Positions 1 to 5,227 of a DNA stretch of 5,357 bases are shown here, piece after piece. The translations under genes were made by a program, and so were the position numbers. Positions within the stretch are counted from its first letter, which is position 1, and each line of letters begins with the position of its first letter. This DNA comes from CAYJRR01 sp964372275 [NCBI: uncultured bacterium] (GTDB taxonomy: Bacteria > CAYJRR01). Location of the stretch: positions 1 through 5,357 of the forward strand of contig CAYJRR010000131.1 of NCBI GenBank assembly GCA_964372275.1, in the 5' to 3' direction. The notes under the pieces are model-generated. The model had not been told where the DNA came from and searched no databases. It was given only the letters and a program-made list of their open reading frames with translations.

Positions 1-55
1 CGATCGTGCCGATGTTGACGTGGGGCTTCGTGCGCTGGAACTTTTCCTTGGCCAT
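1..55 (-). CDS. tuf: Elongation factor Tu, N-terminal 18 codons (partial)
   Basis: The window edge cuts this gene after 18 codons. The visible translation is MAKEKFQRTKPHVNIGTI, the highly conserved start of bacterial EF-Tu, which runs into the GHVDHGK P-loop just outside the window. EF-Tu is the cytoplasmic GTPase that carries aminoacyl-tRNAs to the ribosomal A site. The ATG start is supported by this N-terminus and by a GGAGAG ribosome binding site a few bases upstream. The gene begins 45 bases after the 3' end of a tRNA-Thr gene and is the last visible member of a tRNA-tuf cluster, so it is probably cotranscribed with the four tRNAs. Whether the genome has a second tuf copy cannot be seen here. 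Confidence 0.95.
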   Translation of the reverse strand, partial: MAKEKFQRTKPHVNIGTI

Positions 56-58
56 CTT

Positions 59-64
59 CTCTCC
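59..64 (-). promoter_or_regulatory. Ribosome binding site of tuf
   Basis: On the minus strand GGAGAG is followed by AAG and then the ATG of tuf. The GGAG core lies five bases from the start codon, a normal Shine-Dalgarno spacing, and fixes the tuf start. Confidence 0.75.
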
Positions 65-100
65 GTCCTCGCGGCGGTTACGTTTCGACGCTTCCGGTGG

Positions 101-176
101 TGGAGCCCATGAGCGGGATTGAACCGCTGACCTCGTCCTTACCAAGGACGTGCTCTACCAACTGAGCTACATGGGC
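101..176 (-). tRNA. thrT: tRNA-Thr (anticodon GGU)
   Basis: A complete 76-base cloverleaf can be folded. The acceptor stem pairs GCCCATG (5' end at 176) with CATGGGC. The D arm has the usual AGCTCAGTTGGTAGAGC form. The anticodon stem CGTCC/GGACG encloses the loop TTGGTAA, giving anticodon GGT, which reads ACC (and ACU) threonine codons. The T loop is GTTCAATC-like. The discriminator is T and the 3' CCA is encoded. The gene lies directly upstream of tuf and corresponds in position and identity to thrT of E. coli, the tRNA just ahead of tufB. Confidence 0.97.
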
Positions 177-229
177 GGCGACTTTGAACGACTCGTTTCC
201 TCCTGCCTGCCTGTACCGTGCTCGATCGC

Positions 230-304
230 TGGAGCGGGAGACGGGATTCGAACCCGCGACATCCTGCTTGGAAGGCAGGAGCTCTACCACTGAGCTACTC
301 CCGC
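230..304 (-). tRNA. glyT: tRNA-Gly (anticodon UCC)
   Basis: This is a 75-base cloverleaf. The acceptor stem pairs GCGGGAG with CTCCCGC, the D arm is AGCTCAGTGGTAGAGC, and the T loop is GGTTCGAATCC. The anticodon stem CCTGC/GCAGG encloses CTTCCAA, giving anticodon TCC for GGA/GGG glycine codons. The discriminator is T and the terminal CCA is encoded. It sits 53 bases upstream of tRNA-Thr(GGU) and only 11 bases downstream of the mature tRNA-Tyr end, so processing from a common transcript is likely. It is equivalent to E. coli glyT. Confidence 0.97.
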
Positions 305-315
305 GTGGGTTCGGG

Positions 316-398
316 TGGAGGCGGATGGATTCGAACCACCGTAGGCGCTAGCCAACAGATTTACAGTCTGCCCCCTTTAGCCACTCGGGCACGCCTCC
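316..398 (-). tRNA. tyrU: tRNA-Tyr (anticodon GUA), CCA not encoded
   Basis: This class II tRNA is 83 bases without CCA. The acceptor stem pairs GGAGGCG with CGCCTCC. The D arm begins TGCCCGAGTGG, as is typical of bacterial tRNA-Tyr. The anticodon stem encloses CTGTAAA, giving anticodon GTA for UAU/UAC. A long variable arm (GGC-TAGC-GCC stem-loop) follows, then a T arm with a GGTTCGAATCC loop region. The discriminator is A, and the next three bases are CCC rather than CCA. The mature CCA end must therefore be added or repaired by tRNA nucleotidyltransferase, unlike in the two downstream tRNAs. It is equivalent to E. coli tyrU. Confidence 0.96.
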
Positions 399-477
399 TC
401 GAAGAAGGTACGAGTCCAACGAAAGTGACGGCGCCGCGCGCTCGGTTCGACGTGTCAGGAAGGCGCGTCGCGAACGG

Positions 478-550
478 AGCTGACGGCGGGAGTCGAACCC
501 GCAACCTCCGGATTACAAATCCGATGCGCTACCAGTTGCGCCACGTCAGC
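478..550 (-). tRNA. thrU: tRNA-Thr (anticodon UGU), CCA not encoded
   Basis: This is a 73-base cloverleaf. The acceptor stem pairs GCTGACG with CGTCAGC. The D arm is GGCGCAACTGGTAGCGC. The anticodon stem CGGA/TCCG encloses TTTGTAA, giving anticodon TGT for ACA/ACG and related threonine codons. The T arm is GCGGG-TTCGACT-CCCGC. The discriminator is T and it is followed by CCG, so a full CCA is not encoded. It is the first tRNA of the cluster, 79 bases upstream of tRNA-Tyr and about 180 bases downstream of the rlmB stop. It is equivalent to E. coli thrU. Confidence 0.96.
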
Positions 551-559
551 GAGAACCCC

Positions 560-588
560 CTCGTCCCCGCGATCGATCACGATGTCAA
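560..588 (-). promoter_or_regulatory. Possible promoter of the tRNA-tuf operon (proximal)
   Basis: A perfect TTGACA -35 hexamer lies at 588-583 on the minus strand. Immediately upstream of it is an A/T-rich stretch (about 589-615) that stands out in this GC-rich DNA and resembles an UP element. The weakness is the -10: at 17-base spacing the hexamer is GACGAG (565-560), a poor match. If used, transcription would start only a few bases before the first tRNA. The call rests on the -35 and the A/T-rich flank only. Confidence 0.3.
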
Positions 589-626
589 AAAACCTTCCTT
601 TTCGAACGTTTGCGGACGCCCGAACA

Positions 627-649
627 GACGACCCCCCGTGGAGGTCGCC
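627..649 (-). other. Hairpin in the leader ahead of the tRNA cluster
   Basis: GGCGACC (649-643) can pair with GGTCGTC (633-627) over seven base pairs including one G-U, around a nine-base loop. No T tract follows, so it does not look like an intrinsic terminator. If transcription starts at the distal promoter candidate, this hairpin would lie in the 5' leader removed during tRNA maturation. Confidence 0.3.
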
Positions 650-662
650 CAAGAAAGCGGCA

Positions 663-691
663 TCAGTACACGGTGTTTTTCAGGGCGTCAA
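663..691 (-). promoter_or_regulatory. Possible promoter of the tRNA-tuf operon (distal)
   Basis: On the minus strand TTGACG (691-686) is followed, after exactly 17 bases, by TACTGA (668-663). The -35 has five of six consensus bases; the -10 is weak. An AAAATT stretch lies just upstream. This would give a leader of roughly 105 bases before the first tRNA. It begins about 38 bases past the rlmB stop, which makes sense for a separate promoter. It competes with the proximal candidate at 560-588, and either, both or neither may be used. Confidence 0.35.
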
Positions 692-729
692 GGCCAATTT
701 TCCGGCGACTTTCGAGACCGGGCGCGGAC

Positions 730-1545
730 TTACGAGCGCCGTCCGGAATCGTTCCGGAGCACCTGGTACACCGCCGCCGCGCAGGCGGCGGAGGCGTTCA
801 GGGAGCCGATCCGGCCCGCCATCGGCAGCCGAACGCGCAGATCGCACGCGCCACGGACGCGCGGACGCAACCCTCGCCCCTCGGCGCCGACGACGAGCAC
901 CAGATCGAGGTCGAGGTCGACATCGTAGATGACGAGCGCGTCGGCCTCGCCGTCGAGACCGACGATCCAGTACCCACGCTCCTTGAGATGGAGCAGGCTG
1001 TCGGCGAGGTTCGTCGGCCGCGCAATGCGCAGATGCTCCGTCGCCCCCGCCGAAGCCTTGACCGCCGCCGCCGTCACCGCCGCCGCGCGGTGTTCCTGGA
1101 TCAACATGCCGCGGAAGCCGGCGACTTCGGCGGTGCGCGCCATGGCTCCGAGATTGCGCGGATCCTCGATCCCGTCGAGCGCGAGCAGGCGCCGGCGCCG
1201 GCCGATCGCCACGGCGTCGGTCGCCGGACTGCCGGCCGACTCCGTGCTCGCCGGAGAGCCGGCGATCTCGTCGACGGAGTAGTAGCGATACGGCGTCACC
1301 ACCAATGCGAGACCCTGGGCCGACGCCTCGGCGTCGGCGCTCTGCGAAGAGAGGACGGCGATGAGCTCGTCGCGCTCGACCGGCACGATCTCGACACCGC
1401 GCGCGGCGCACAGCGCCGTGACCTCCTTCGTCTCCGGCGAGGCTTCGCGGCGCGCGAGGAGGAGCTTGCGCGCCTTGCGCCGCCCGGCGCGCAGCGCTTC
1501 GCGCACCGGGTTCACGCCGTAGAGCACGTCGAACGGCGCCGGCAC
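730..1545 (-). CDS. rlmB: 23S rRNA (guanosine-2'-O-)-methyltransferase RlmB, SpoU/TrmH family
   Basis: The product is a predicted SAM-dependent ribose methylase of the SPOUT class. RlmB in E. coli modifies G2251 in the 23S rRNA P loop. From the GTG at 1545 it has 271 residues; E. coli RlmB has about 243. The N-terminal substrate-binding domain shows the family signature VLYGVNPVREAL (residues 7-18). The catalytic knot has motif 1 LDGIEDPRNLGAMARTAEVAG (123-143, with Asn131 and Arg137), motif 2 VVGAEGRGL (218-226, Glu222) and motif 3 LPMAGRIGSLNASAA (240-254, Ser248 and Asn250). All expected active residues are present. The start is uncertain: between 1697 and 1545 the only other usable in-frame start is a GTG at 1695, two bases after the pyrF stop, which would add a 50-residue Arg/Pro-rich extension. 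I prefer 1545 because conserved sequence begins there and third-position GC is lower in the extension. It ends in TAA and lies downstream of pyrF and upstream of the tRNAs. Confidence 0.9.
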   Translation of the reverse strand: MPAPFDVLYGVNPVREALRAGRRKARKLLLARREASPETKEVTALCAARGVEIVPVERDELIAVLSSQSADAEASAQGLALVVTPYRYYSVDEIAGSPASTESAGSPATDAVAIGRRRRLLALDGIEDPRNLGAMARTAEVAGFRGMLIQEHRAAAVTAAAVKASAGATEHLRIARPTNLADSLLHLKERGYWIVGLDGEADALVIYDVDLDLDLVLVVGAEGRGLRPRVRGACDLRVRLPMAGRIGSLNASAACAAAVYQVLRNDSGRRS

Positions 1546-1636
1546 GCGCGCGAGAATTCGGCCTGCGATCGCCTCGCGGTCGGCGGACGGCGCACGAGGC
1601 GGCGCTGCGTCACGAACGGTGGCGGTATCGCGCGAC

Positions 1637-1659
1637 CGGCCACGTGGGACGTGCGGCCG
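1637..1659 (-). other. Inverted repeat between pyrF and rlmB
   Basis: CGGCC and ACGT on one arm pair with ACGT and GGCCG on the other around a three-base loop, giving nine base pairs interrupted by a two-base bulge. It falls in the gap between the pyrF stop and the preferred rlmB start. No T tract follows, so it is not a standard terminator. If rlmB starts at 1695 instead, this sequence is simply coding. Confidence 0.35.
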
Positions 1660-1696
1660 TCCCCCGTAGAATGGATGGTTCTTCCGAGGGGGCACG

Positions 1697-2431
1697 CTAC
1701 GCGGCGCCCTGATTCGACACGGCGTTCTCCATCTCCGCGACGATCGCGTCGGCGGCCTTCGCCGGGTCGGCGGCATCGCGGATCGGCCGGCCGACGACGA
1801 GGAAATCGGCCCCCGCTTCGAGCGCCGCCGCCGGCGTATCGCTGCGCGCCTGGTCGAACGTCTCGTGACCGGCGGGACGGATCCCGGGGGTGACGATGGC
1901 GAAACTCTTCGAGGTGGCCGCGCGGATCGCCTGCGCCTCGCGGGGACTGGCCACCACGCCGTGGCACCCCGCTCGGTCGGCCAGCAGCGCCAACCGCTCG
2001 CAGGCCACGCGCGACGGCCCTTCGAGGCCGATGTCGCGCAGGTCGTGGTCCTCGAGCGAGGTGAGCACCGTCACCGCAAGGATCTTCGCCGCCTCGCGTC
2101 CCGTCCCCGCCCCTTCGCGGGCGCCGCGGCACGCCGCCTCGAGCATGCGGCGTGAGCCCGCGGCGTGGACCGAGAGGAAGCGCACCCCGATCTGCGAGGC
2201 CACCAGCGACGTGCGCTCCACCGTCGTCGGGATGTCGTGCAGCTTCAGGTCGAGGAAGACCCCGCCCCCCAGCGCGGTGATCGCGCGGACGACCGCCGGT
2301 CCCTCGGAAACGAACAGCTCCAACCCGATCTTGAACAGACCGACGTGCCCGACGAGTCTCTTCGCGAGATCTTCGGCGTCGTGCCGGCTGTGGACGTCGA
2401 GGGCGAAGATCAGTCGATCGCGCGCGTTCAT
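1697..2431 (-). CDS. pyrF: Orotidine 5'-phosphate decarboxylase PyrF
   Basis: PyrF removes CO2 from orotidine 5'-phosphate to form UMP, the last step of de novo pyrimidine synthesis in the cytoplasm. The 244-residue product matches the usual bacterial length (E. coli 245). The family motifs occur in order: FALDV (Asp12), GLFKIGLELF (Lys34), FLDLKLHDIP carrying the catalytic Asp61, Lys63 and Asp66, VTVLTS (120-125), TPGIRP (181-186) and VVGRPI (212-217, with the phosphate-binding Arg215). The active-site residues sit at a constant offset of ten from E. coli numbering. The ATG at 2431 is chosen because FALDV begins eight residues later; the reading frame stays open upstream to 2581, but that part overlaps the neighbouring gene and shows no homology. 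Gly of the common GDQ signature is Phe here (FDQ, 192-194), a minor variation. The gene starts 58 bases after the anti-sigma gene and has its own possible -10 element. Confidence 0.95.
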   Translation of the reverse strand: MNARDRLIFALDVHSRHDAEDLAKRLVGHVGLFKIGLELFVSEGPAVVRAITALGGGVFLDLKLHDIPTTVERTSLVASQIGVRFLSVHAAGSRRMLEAACRGAREGAGTGREAAKILAVTVLTSLEDHDLRDIGLEGPSRVACERLALLADRAGCHGVVASPREAQAIRAATSKSFAIVTPGIRPAGHETFDQARSDTPAAALEAGADFLVVGRPIRDAADPAKAADAIVAEMENAVSNQGAA

Positions 2432-2440
2432 CGCGTCCAC

Positions 2441-2446
2441 ATCATA
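2441..2446 (-). promoter_or_regulatory. Possible -10 element of a pyrF promoter
   Basis: TATGAT (one mismatch to TATAAT) lies on the minus strand with its last base ten bases before the pyrF ATG, within a short A/T-rich patch. No good -35 is present at 16-18 bases upstream. If it is used, transcription would begin only about 3-6 bases before the ATG, so the mRNA would be nearly leaderless. That would fit the absence of a clear Shine-Dalgarno sequence (only a GGA close to the start). Confidence 0.3.
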
Positions 2447-2489
2447 TACGCAGTTCGGGCGAGCCGACGACCCCATCGGCCGGTCCGAT

Positions 2490-3656
2490 CTAGGGCCGTC
2501 CGTCGCAGCGTTCCGCCGTGCGGGGCTCGATCCGGCAAAGCGCGCGACGCGCCTCCTCGTGGAGCGGAGCGTGTTCGCCAAGCGCTAGGTAGCGGCGATA
2601 CGCGGCGGCCGCGCCACCGGGGTCGCCGAGCCTCTGCTCGCGGAGGCGCGCCAGCTCGAACCACGCGATCTCCGCCGCGCCGCTCGCCGGGTGGATTCGG
2701 ATCAGCTGCTCCAGCGCCTCCGCCGCGCGCGCCGGTTCCCCCGACCGGAGCGCCTCCTCGGCACGAGCGTAGAGCGCGTCGGTCGAGGGCACGCTCGGCT
2801 CTGCGGCGGGCGGACGCGCGCTCGGCTTCCCGGTGGCGGAGACTCGAAGCACGGGACCCCCGGCGTCCACGACAAGGTGTCCCCCGGCCGAGACGAACAG
2901 CTCCTTCCCCGCGAGGTCGACGAATCGGATCCGACCTTCCTCGACGCCGATCTCGCGCCGGGCCGATCCGACGTCGACGTAAAAGACCGTTCCGGTGACC
3001 TCGATCGTCCCGTCGGGGATCGTCACGCGAACCTGCTCGGTGGCGGCCCGTCCGTGCACCTCCACCCGGACGCGGCCCGTTTCGACACGAAGCTCCTTGA
3101 GCGCCTCGAAGTCGTGAACGACGCGGATCCTTGCGGCCGGATCCAGCAGCGCGGTCGTGGATCGGCCGAGCCGAACACCCACCCGACGGTCCGACGGGGA
3201 TGCGATCTCTCGCCCGTCCCCGAACCGGAACAGCTCTCGCTCCGAGTCGGGCTCGAAGACGATGGTGGCGAGCGCCGGCGTCGCCGGATCCGGGACACCG
3301 GTTCGCGTCGAGATCCGGAGCGCGGCGAGCGAGAGAAAGAGCGCGACCGCCACGACGGCCGCCGCCACGGCGCCCACGGCCCATCGCCTTCGGCCGGGCT
3401 CGGCGGCCATCCTTGCGGCAACGCTCCCGTCCAACGTCGCCCCGACGAGCCGGTCGACGAGGTTCGGCGAGAGGGGCGGCGGCGCGTCCGCCCGTGCGGT
3501 GGAGAGCGCGAGCCGGACCGACTCCGCCTCCTGGGCGCAGGCCGCGCAAAGGGACCGGTGGCGATCGACGCGCTCCAGCAGTGCCGGATCCGCGCCGGGC
3601 CGATGGGCGTCGAACAGGAGACCGTCGTCGAGATGCGCCGTAGGAGTGTCGTTCAT
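2490..3656 (-). CDS. Membrane anti-sigma factor: zinc-finger N-terminus, FecR-like domain, TPR-like C-terminus
   Basis: This 388-residue protein probably binds and restrains the ECF sigma factor encoded just upstream. Its cytoplasmic N-terminus carries His8, His33, Cys37 and Cys40. The spacing (25, 4, 3) matches the zinc ligands of the anti-sigma factor ChrR (His6, His31, Cys35, Cys38). A single membrane helix follows at about 92-113 after an Arg-rich stretch, placing the rest outside the inner membrane. Residues about 170-263 resemble a FecR domain: a beta-rich stretch with VTIPDGTIEVTGTVFYVDV (209-229) and then VEEGRIRF. A Pro/Ala linker (about 275-291) leads to two TPR-like helix pairs (about 291-361) and a partial third. 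Cys374 and Cys384 could form an extracytoplasmic disulfide. The ATG overlaps the sigma-factor stop (ATGA), indicating translational coupling. The domain assignments rest on motifs; the sensed signal is unknown. Confidence 0.85.
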   Translation of the reverse strand: MNDTPTAHLDDGLLFDAHRPGADPALLERVDRHRSLCAACAQEAESVRLALSTARADAPPPLSPNLVDRLVGATLDGSVAARMAAEPGRRRWAVGAVAAAVVAVALFLSLAALRISTRTGVPDPATPALATIVFEPDSERELFRFGDGREIASPSDRRVGVRLGRSTTALLDPAARIRVVHDFEALKELRVETGRVRVEVHGRAATEQVRVTIPDGTIEVTGTVFYVDVGSARREIGVEEGRIRFVDLAGKELFVSAGGHLVVDAGGPVLRVSATGKPSARPPAAEPSVPSTDALYARAEEALRSGEPARAAEALEQLIRIHPASGAAEIAWFELARLREQRLGDPGGAAAAYRRYLALGEHAPLHEEARRALCRIEPRTAERCDGRP

Positions 3657-4210
3657 CGTGCGTCCGCCTTGAGGGGCGCGCGCGGCTGGTCTTTCGACAG
3701 TGCCGCGCGGATCTGCGCCCTCGCCTCGTGAAGCCGGCTGTGGAGGGTCCCTTCGGGGACCGCCAGCAGACCGGAGATCTCTCGGGCGGTGAAGCCCTCA
3801 ACGTCGTGAAGAAGGAAGGCCATCCGTCGCTCCGGGGAAAGGCGGGCGACGCATCGCCGAAGGAGCGTCAGTGCGGCGCGCGCCTCCATCGCCGCCGGTC
3901 CTTCGGTCGCCGCGGTGAGATCCGGGAGGGCCTCCAGGGAGACGACGTTTCGACGCGATCGCAGGTGAGCGTACGCGACGCGCACCGCAATTCGATGGAT
4001 CCAGGTTTCGAGCCGGCTCTCCCCTCGAAATCCGGGAAGGCCGCTCGCGACCTCGATCAGCGTTCGCTGGACGAGGTCCTCCAGCTCCGGGTCCGCACCG
4101 AGCAGGCGATGGAGGGCGGCGTGGATCCCCGCGATCTGCTGCCGAAGGAGGAGATCGAGCGCCTTGCGATCGCCCGCCTGAGCCTTCGCCACGGTCTGGG
4201 CGTCGGTCAT
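3653..4210 (-). CDS. ECF-type RNA polymerase sigma factor
   Basis: The 185-residue product has the two-domain layout and size of ECF (group 4) sigma-70 factors. Region 2 (about 17-88) contains DPELEDLVQRTLIEV (40-54) and GFRGESRLETWIHRIAVRVA (60-79), the core-binding and -10-recognising helices. Region 4 (about 113-171) contains LSPERRMAFLLHDVEGFT (124-141) and a helix-turn-helix, AREISGLLAVPEGTLHSRLH (142-161), for -35 recognition. There is a variable linker between them and no region 1 or 3. A short basic tail follows region 4. Both ends overlap neighbours by ATGA: its ATG overlaps the stop of the exported-protein gene, and its TGA overlaps the anti-sigma ATG. It presumably directs transcription of this operon and other envelope targets when released. 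The specific ECF subgroup cannot be named from sequence reading alone. Confidence 0.93.
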   Translation of the reverse strand: MTDAQTVAKAQAGDRKALDLLLRQQIAGIHAALHRLLGADPELEDLVQRTLIEVASGLPGFRGESRLETWIHRIAVRVAYAHLRSRRNVVSLEALPDLTAATEGPAAMEARAALTLLRRCVARLSPERRMAFLLHDVEGFTAREISGLLAVPEGTLHSRLHEARAQIRAALSKDQPRAPLKADAR

Positions 4211-5184
4211 CGGGAGCCGATCCGAACCCCGGCCGCCAGGACCACCCCGGGACGCGGATCGAGGTCGTCGAAGGCGGTCGGTACCCTGCCGCGGAGTCCG
4301 ATCCGGACAAAGGCGCCCAGCCGAGAGGAGCCCGGCCGCCAGCCGAGGAAGATCGATCCCGAGCGATCGATGGGCCCCGACCCGATGGAGGCGATGTCGG
4401 CGGAAGCGCCGGCGAACACCGTATCGGCCCCTCCGAGACCGTGCGCCAGCGACGCGCGGAGCACAAGACGGGACCGCGTCGACCGTGGGCCCGCCCCCTC
4501 CCCGCCGGCGTCCTCCTCCTCGTGCGAATGGGTGTTGATGTCCGCCTCCGCATCCGGCTCATCCTCCGCGGTGGGAGCGACCTCCGCGGAGACCCACGAC
4601 GCCCCGACGTCCGCGATCATCCGGCGTCGCTTGTGCTCCACCGAGACCCACCACGCCGGCGACCCTCCGCCCCACGGGCGAATCGAGTACTCCGGCTCGA
4701 TCCGCGCGCCCCACGCCGCCCGGGGCGCCGCGGCCGCGATCGCGATCGCCCGGATGGCGGCGCGCGGCGCCTCGCGGCCCGCCGCCATCGCGGGGGGGGT
4801 CGCCGCCGAGCTCTCGCGGCTCTGCTCCGCCGCGTCGCCCGCCATCTCCGGCGTCGCGCTCATGCCCCGCGCCACCGCTTCCATCGCCACCAGCGCCACG
4901 ACCCGGGCCACGTCGCGCGTCGACAGGCGATCGGCGGACACCCGTCGCCGGACTTCGCCGTTCGGCGCACGTATCGTCACTTCGTAGAAGTCGGGACTCC
5001 CGTGCCGCGAGACCGAGAGGCGTATCACCCCCGGGTCGTTCCCGACCGACACCTTCGCGCCGCGGTCCTTCAGGGCCTGAACGAGCACGGCGGGAGGAAG
5101 CGCCGACCCCGCCGCGTCGACGGCGATCGGCGGCAGCGAGGGCCCGGCCGCCGAAGCGAGGAGCATGGCCAACGGCGTCAGCAC
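4207..5184 (-). CDS. Predicted exported protein with beta-rich C-terminal half, coupled to the sigma factor
   Basis: I do not recognise this protein. From the GTG at 5184 it has 325 residues. It begins with a short hydrophobic segment (about 2-14, PLAMLLASAAG) that may be a signal peptide, although the usual basic start is missing. Residues 20-108 look like a small alpha/beta domain, VSVGNDPGVIRLSVSR then YEVTIRAPNGEVRRRVSA, closing with a helix VARVVALVAMEAVARG. An Ala-rich linker (109-158) follows. The last 165 residues alternate short beta-like strands with Gly turns and could be a small outer-membrane barrel, interrupted by an acidic, His-containing loop (206-230, with HSHEEED). The start is uncertain: an ATG lies at 5166, and the frame is open to a GTG at 5322, but the 5322 extension is a Lys/Arg/Thr-rich shadow of the upstream gene. 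Its TGA overlaps the sigma ATG, so it probably belongs to the same signalling module. Confidence 0.7.
   Translation of the reverse strand: MLTPLAMLLASAAGPSLPPIAVDAAGSALPPAVLVQALKDRGAKVSVGNDPGVIRLSVSRHGSPDFYEVTIRAPNGEVRRRVSADRLSTRDVARVVALVAMEAVARGMSATPEMAGDAAEQSRESSAATPPAMAAGREAPRAAIRAIAIAAAAPRAAWGARIEPEYSIRPWGGGSPAWWVSVEHKRRRMIADVGASWVSAEVAPTAEDEPDAEADINTHSHEEEDAGGEGAGPRSTRSRLVLRASLAHGLGGADTVFAGASADIASIGSGPIDRSGSIFLGWRPGSSRLGAFVRIGLRGRVPTAFDDLDPRPGVVLAAGVRIGSR
4792..4799 (-). repeat. Homopolymer tract of eight C (G on the plus strand)
   Basis: Eight G on the plus strand encode part of Thr129-Pro130-Pro131 (ACC CCC CCC) in the Ala-rich linker of the exported protein. It is the longest single-base run I noticed in the window. 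Confidence 0.9.
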
Positions 5185-5227
5185 GGAATCGCCGGAGCTT
5201 ACCTCAAACGGTGGAAGGGCGACGACT

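Noticed and set aside
589-594. T6 run (minus strand) ahead of the tRNA cluster as an intrinsic terminator for rlmB
   Set aside because: No stable GC-rich stem precedes the run; the nearby sequence is A/T-rich and fits an upstream promoter element better.
901-925. Short TCGAGG direct repeat in rlmB
   Set aside because: It simply encodes the alternating Asp-Leu stretch before motif 2 and has only two to three imperfect units.
78-928. Short open frames across the tRNA cluster on both strands
   Set aside because: Their translations are of tRNA genes and flanks (for example peptides resembling the common tRNA-derived VAQLVEH artefact), not proteins.
610-1893. Long plus-strand open frame opposite rlmB and pyrF
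   Set aside because: Its product is Arg/Gly-rich with no recognisable motif, and it spans two well-supported minus-strand genes; it is a GC-rich antisense shadow.
2475-2489. Short hairpin (ATCGG/CCGAT) directly after the anti-sigma stop as a terminator
   Set aside because: The stem is only five pairs and is followed by GGGG, not by a T tract.
4736-4749. Overlapping GCGATCGC palindromes as a regulatory site or repeat family
   Set aside because: They lie within the Ala/Ile-rich coding linker of the exported protein and are expected by chance from such codons in GC-rich DNA; I saw no other tandem copies in the window.
3728-4987. Long plus-strand open frame opposite the sigma factor and exported protein
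   Set aside because: It covers the antisense of a clear ECF sigma factor, has low-complexity Arg/Ser/Ala content and no family motif.
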